Shown one piece after another: positions 61,886 through 64,000 of a stretch of 64,000 nt of DNA (positions within the stretch are counted from its first letter, which is position 1; each line of letters starts with the position of its first letter). Both the position numbers and the translations under genes were made by a program. The notes beneath the pieces are model-generated. The model was not told where the DNA came from. It was given only the letters and a program-made list of their open reading frames with translations, and made no database searches. The DNA comes from JBCBDX01 sp038529265 (GTDB lineage Bacteria; Pseudomonadota; Alphaproteobacteria; Rhizobiales; Rhizobiaceae): contig JBCBDX010000004.1 of the NCBI GenBank assembly GCA_038529265.1, forward strand, positions 186,001 through 250,000. The letters are read 5' to 3'.

Positions 61886-62860
61886 TCACAGCATCCGGCC
61901 ATTGAACGGCTGGACTGGTTCTTCATTATCGGCAAACTCACCAATCCGCTTGATCTCCCACTCCAGACGAATACCCGATGTATCGAGCACCCGTTCGCGT
62001 ACGGTCTCACCCAATAGTTCCAACTCATGGCTGGTGGCAGAGCCGGAATTGATCATGAAGTTGCAATGCATCGGCGACATTTGCGCCCCGCCAATCGTCA
62101 AGCCACGGCAGCCTGCCTTGTCGACTTCCTTCCAAGCTGACGTACCCTCGGGGTTTTTGAACGTGGAACCGCCTGTCTTTTCTTTCACCGGCTGAACAGT
62201 TTCACGGTGATGTTGCACCTCATCCATGAGCTTCTGGATAGTCGCCGTTTCTTCGGCATAGCCTCGGAAAACTGCCTTGGTGAAAATCAGATCAGTTGGT
62301 GCCGAAGAGTGGCGATAGCTGTAACCCATATCCTGATTGGTGAGTATGTGCTTGCGCCCTTGCCGGTCAACGCCATGCACTTCAACCACACGCTCGCGCG
62401 TCTCGACACCGTTAGCACCGGCATTCATGCGTAACGCCCCGCCAACGGCACCAGGAATGCCGTGATAAAAGTGGAACCCACCGATCCCGGCATCGCGCGC
62501 GCGCGCCGCCAACATCTTGTCGGGAACAGCGGTACCGACCTCTAATCGATGATCAACAGCGGGCTCAATACCGCCAAAACCACGCGCCGAAAGTCTGATG
62601 ACAATGCCCTTTATGCCGCCGTCGCGCACCATCAGATTGGAACCAACCCCAACGACCATTACCGGAACATCGTCAGGCAAAGCTGCAAGAAACGCAGCCA
62701 AATCTTCTTCATCGGCAGGCTGAAACAATATCTCGGCAGGCCCACCGGTGCGAAACCAGGTCACTGCGCTCATGGGGGAATTGGGCGTCAAACGCCCTTT
62801 GACTTCGCCGACTAGAGGGCGCAGACGCTCCAGCAAGGAATCGCCATCCACCTTGGCCAT
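61886..62860 (-). CDS. murB: UDP-N-acetylenolpyruvoylglucosamine reductase
   Basis: FAD-dependent enzyme of 324 aa that makes UDP-MurNAc for peptidoglycan. The FAD-binding part shows TWFRTGGPAEILFQPADEED and VGVGSNLMVRDGGI; the central part has GIPGAVGGALRMNAG and SYRHSSAP. The C-terminal domain carries GSTFKNPEG, where the active-site Ser of type I enzymes would fall. ATG 62860 overlaps the murC stop in TGATG, so the frame extension to 62902 is not used. murC is upstream and dddP downstream. Confidence 0.96.
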   Translation of the reverse strand: MAKVDGDSLLERLRPLVGEVKGRLTPNSPMSAVTWFRTGGPAEILFQPADEEDLAAFLAALPDDVPVMVVGVGSNLMVRDGGIKGIVIRLSARGFGGIEPAVDHRLEVGTAVPDKMLAARARDAGIGGFHFYHGIPGAVGGALRMNAGANGVETRERVVEVHGVDRQGRKHILTNQDMGYSYRHSSAPTDLIFTKAVFRGYAEETATIQKLMDEVQHHRETVQPVKEKTGGSTFKNPEGTSAWKEVDKAGCRGLTIGGAQMSPMHCNFMINSGSATSHELELLGETVRERVLDTSGIRLEWEIKRIGEFADNEEPVQPFNGRML

Positions 62861-64000
62861 CAAGCGCCGCCCTTCAACTGTTCCGGCAGCGCATAGGCCC
62901 ACTGTGTGATATTGCCAGCGCCAAGATAGATCACATAATCACCGGCCTCAGCTTCAGCACTGATGATAGGCTGCACATCATCAGAACTTGCAATCAAACG
63001 CGCATCGCGATGTCCGCCAGCGCGCATGCGACTAACCAATTCTTCAGAGTTTACGCCTTCCATCGGCGCTTCCCCCGCAGCGTATACGGGCGCTACCAAC
63101 GCTATGTCCGCCTCGTTAAAGCAGGCAGCAAAATCATCAAACAAATCGCTCAGGCGCGAATAGCGATGCGGTTGCATGACAGCAAAGACCTTCTTGTCAC
63201 CGGCCGCCAAACGCGCAGCATGGAGAACTGCTTTGATCTCTACAGGATGATGCGCGTAGTCATCGAAAATGCGCACGCCCTGCCAATCGCCAGTATGCGT
63301 AAAGCGACGCTTGACCCCGCTGAAGGAGGACAGCCCGGCTTTGATTTGGTCGGGTGTCAATCCAAGCTCGTGAGCAACAGCAATCGCCGCAGTCGCATTG
63401 GAAACATTGTGCCCACCGGGCATCGGAAGCGCGAGCCCATCTAAAGCGATCGTCTCGCCGGCCTTGCGATCCCTGATCTCCACATCAAAGAGCGAGGTCG
63501 AGCCGTCCATGCCCGTTGGCGTGAAACGGACGTCAGCCTGCGGGTTCGTACCATAAGTGATCAAACGACGATCGGTAATGCGGCTGACAAGCGCCTGGAC
63601 TTCCGGGTGATCAATGCACGCAACACCAAAGCCGTAAAATGGCACATTCTCCACAAACTGACGGAACGCATCACGTACCGCATCAAATGAACCATAATGG
63701 TCAAGATGCTCTGGATCTATGTTGGTGATCACGGCCACATCAGCGGGCAGCTTCAAAAAGGTCCCATCACTCTCATCAGCTTCAACAACCATCCACTCAC
63801 CTTCACCCATGCGCGCATTCGTGCCATAGGCGTTGATGATGCCACCATTGATGACGGTTGGGTCCATATCGCCAGCTTCCAACAAGCTAGCCACCATGGA
63901 TGTGGTGGTGGTCTTGCCGTGCGTACCACCGATGGCAATACAGTTGCGGAAACGCATAACTTCAGCAAGCATCTCCGCACGTCGCACAACCGGCAACAAA
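62860..64000 (-). CDS. murC: UDP-N-acetylmuramate--L-alanine ligase (partial)
   Basis: Mur ligase that adds L-Ala to UDP-MurNAc. The gene runs off the right end of the window, so its N-terminal part is missing; 379 residues are visible. The ATP-binding P-loop is GGTHGKTTTTSMVASLLEAG. The central domain shows EADESDGTFLKL and TNIDPEHLDHYG, and the C-terminal domain shows FDDYAHHPVEIKAVL. Its stop overlaps the murB ATG (TGATG). It is the first dcw gene visible here in the direction of transcription. Confidence 0.95.
   Translation of the reverse strand, partial: LLPVVRRAEMLAEVMRFRNCIAIGGTHGKTTTTSMVASLLEAGDMDPTVINGGIINAYGTNARMGEGEWMVVEADESDGTFLKLPADVAVITNIDPEHLDHYGSFDAVRDAFRQFVENVPFYGFGVACIDHPEVQALVSRITDRRLITYGTNPQADVRFTPTGMDGSTSLFDVEIRDRKAGETIALDGLALPMPGGHNVSNATAAIAVAHELGLTPDQIKAGLSSFSGVKRRFTHTGDWQGVRIFDDYAHHPVEIKAVLHAARLAAGDKKVFAVMQPHRYSRLSDLFDDFAACFNEADIALVAPVYAAGEAPMEGVNSEELVSRMRAGGHRDARLIASSDDVQPIISAEAEAGDYVIYLGAGNITQWAYALPEQLKGGA

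Noticed and set aside
1..64000. CRISPR arrays, intact insertion sequences, tRNA or rRNA genes
   Set aside because: No regularly spaced repeats, transposase genes with terminal repeats, or tRNA/rRNA signatures other than the tmRNA were seen on reading.

Overview
The window is chromosomal DNA from an alphaproteobacterium, most likely a marine member of the Hyphomicrobiales (Rhizobiales). The evidence is a circularly permuted two-piece tmRNA gene whose tag reads ANDNYAEARLAA, an alpha-type SspB beside it, the gene order murC-murB...ddl-ftsQ-ftsA-ftsZ-lpxC-bamD-recN-ligA, and a long-linker FtsZ. Two predicted DMSP lyases (DddL and DddP families) point to a marine or algal-associated life. Genus cannot be fixed from the sequence.

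Layout. 0-6.5 kb: a DctB-like sensor kinase, an NtrC-architecture response regulator whose AAA+ domain is degenerate, and a TAXI-type TRAP transporter (binding protein plus fused permease). 6.5-12.3 kb: the tamA-tamB outer-membrane assembly operon (minus), with a divergent XRE regulator, an MFS transporter and a serine hydrolase. 15.5-17.7 kb: a tightly overlapping thyA / MazG-like / folA operon and a DUF2853 gene. 17.8-18.8 kb: ssrA with a clear promoter, followed by sspB. 18.8-36.2 kb: mostly housekeeping and transport genes: RHH protein, AsmA-like protein, FAD-linked oxidase, thioesterase, ClC channel, UvrD helicase, SCO protein, CPA1 antiporter with a TrkA-N-like domain, PrmA, aminopeptidase P and AzlCD.

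36.2-46.3 kb is an accessory region. It holds a tautomerase/LysR pair, a truncated tyrosine recombinase, an AlkD-like protein, a VOC/TetR pair, a DUF2461/TetR pair beside a MAPEG operon, a broken OmpA-domain gene (one frameshift plus one in-frame stop), and a TetR operon with two small membrane proteins. All three TetR genes lie beside perfect AT-rich inverted repeats, and two of these share the half-site ACATAC/GTATGT. After a 0.76-kb stretch without a convincing gene, the region ends in dddL, convergent with ligA.

47-64 kb (minus) is the division and cell-wall (dcw) cluster: murC-murB, then dddP, a MATE exporter and two small plus-strand genes, then ddl-ftsQ-ftsA-ftsZ-lpxC-bamD-recN-ligA. 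dddP therefore sits inside the dcw cluster, 13.5 kb from dddL. The DddP metal ligands and catalytic Asp all align with the characterised enzymes at a constant offset. The two lyases in one locus, and the sigma54-type regulator without ATPase motifs, are the most notable observations. No CRISPR array, tRNA, rRNA or intact insertion sequence was seen.
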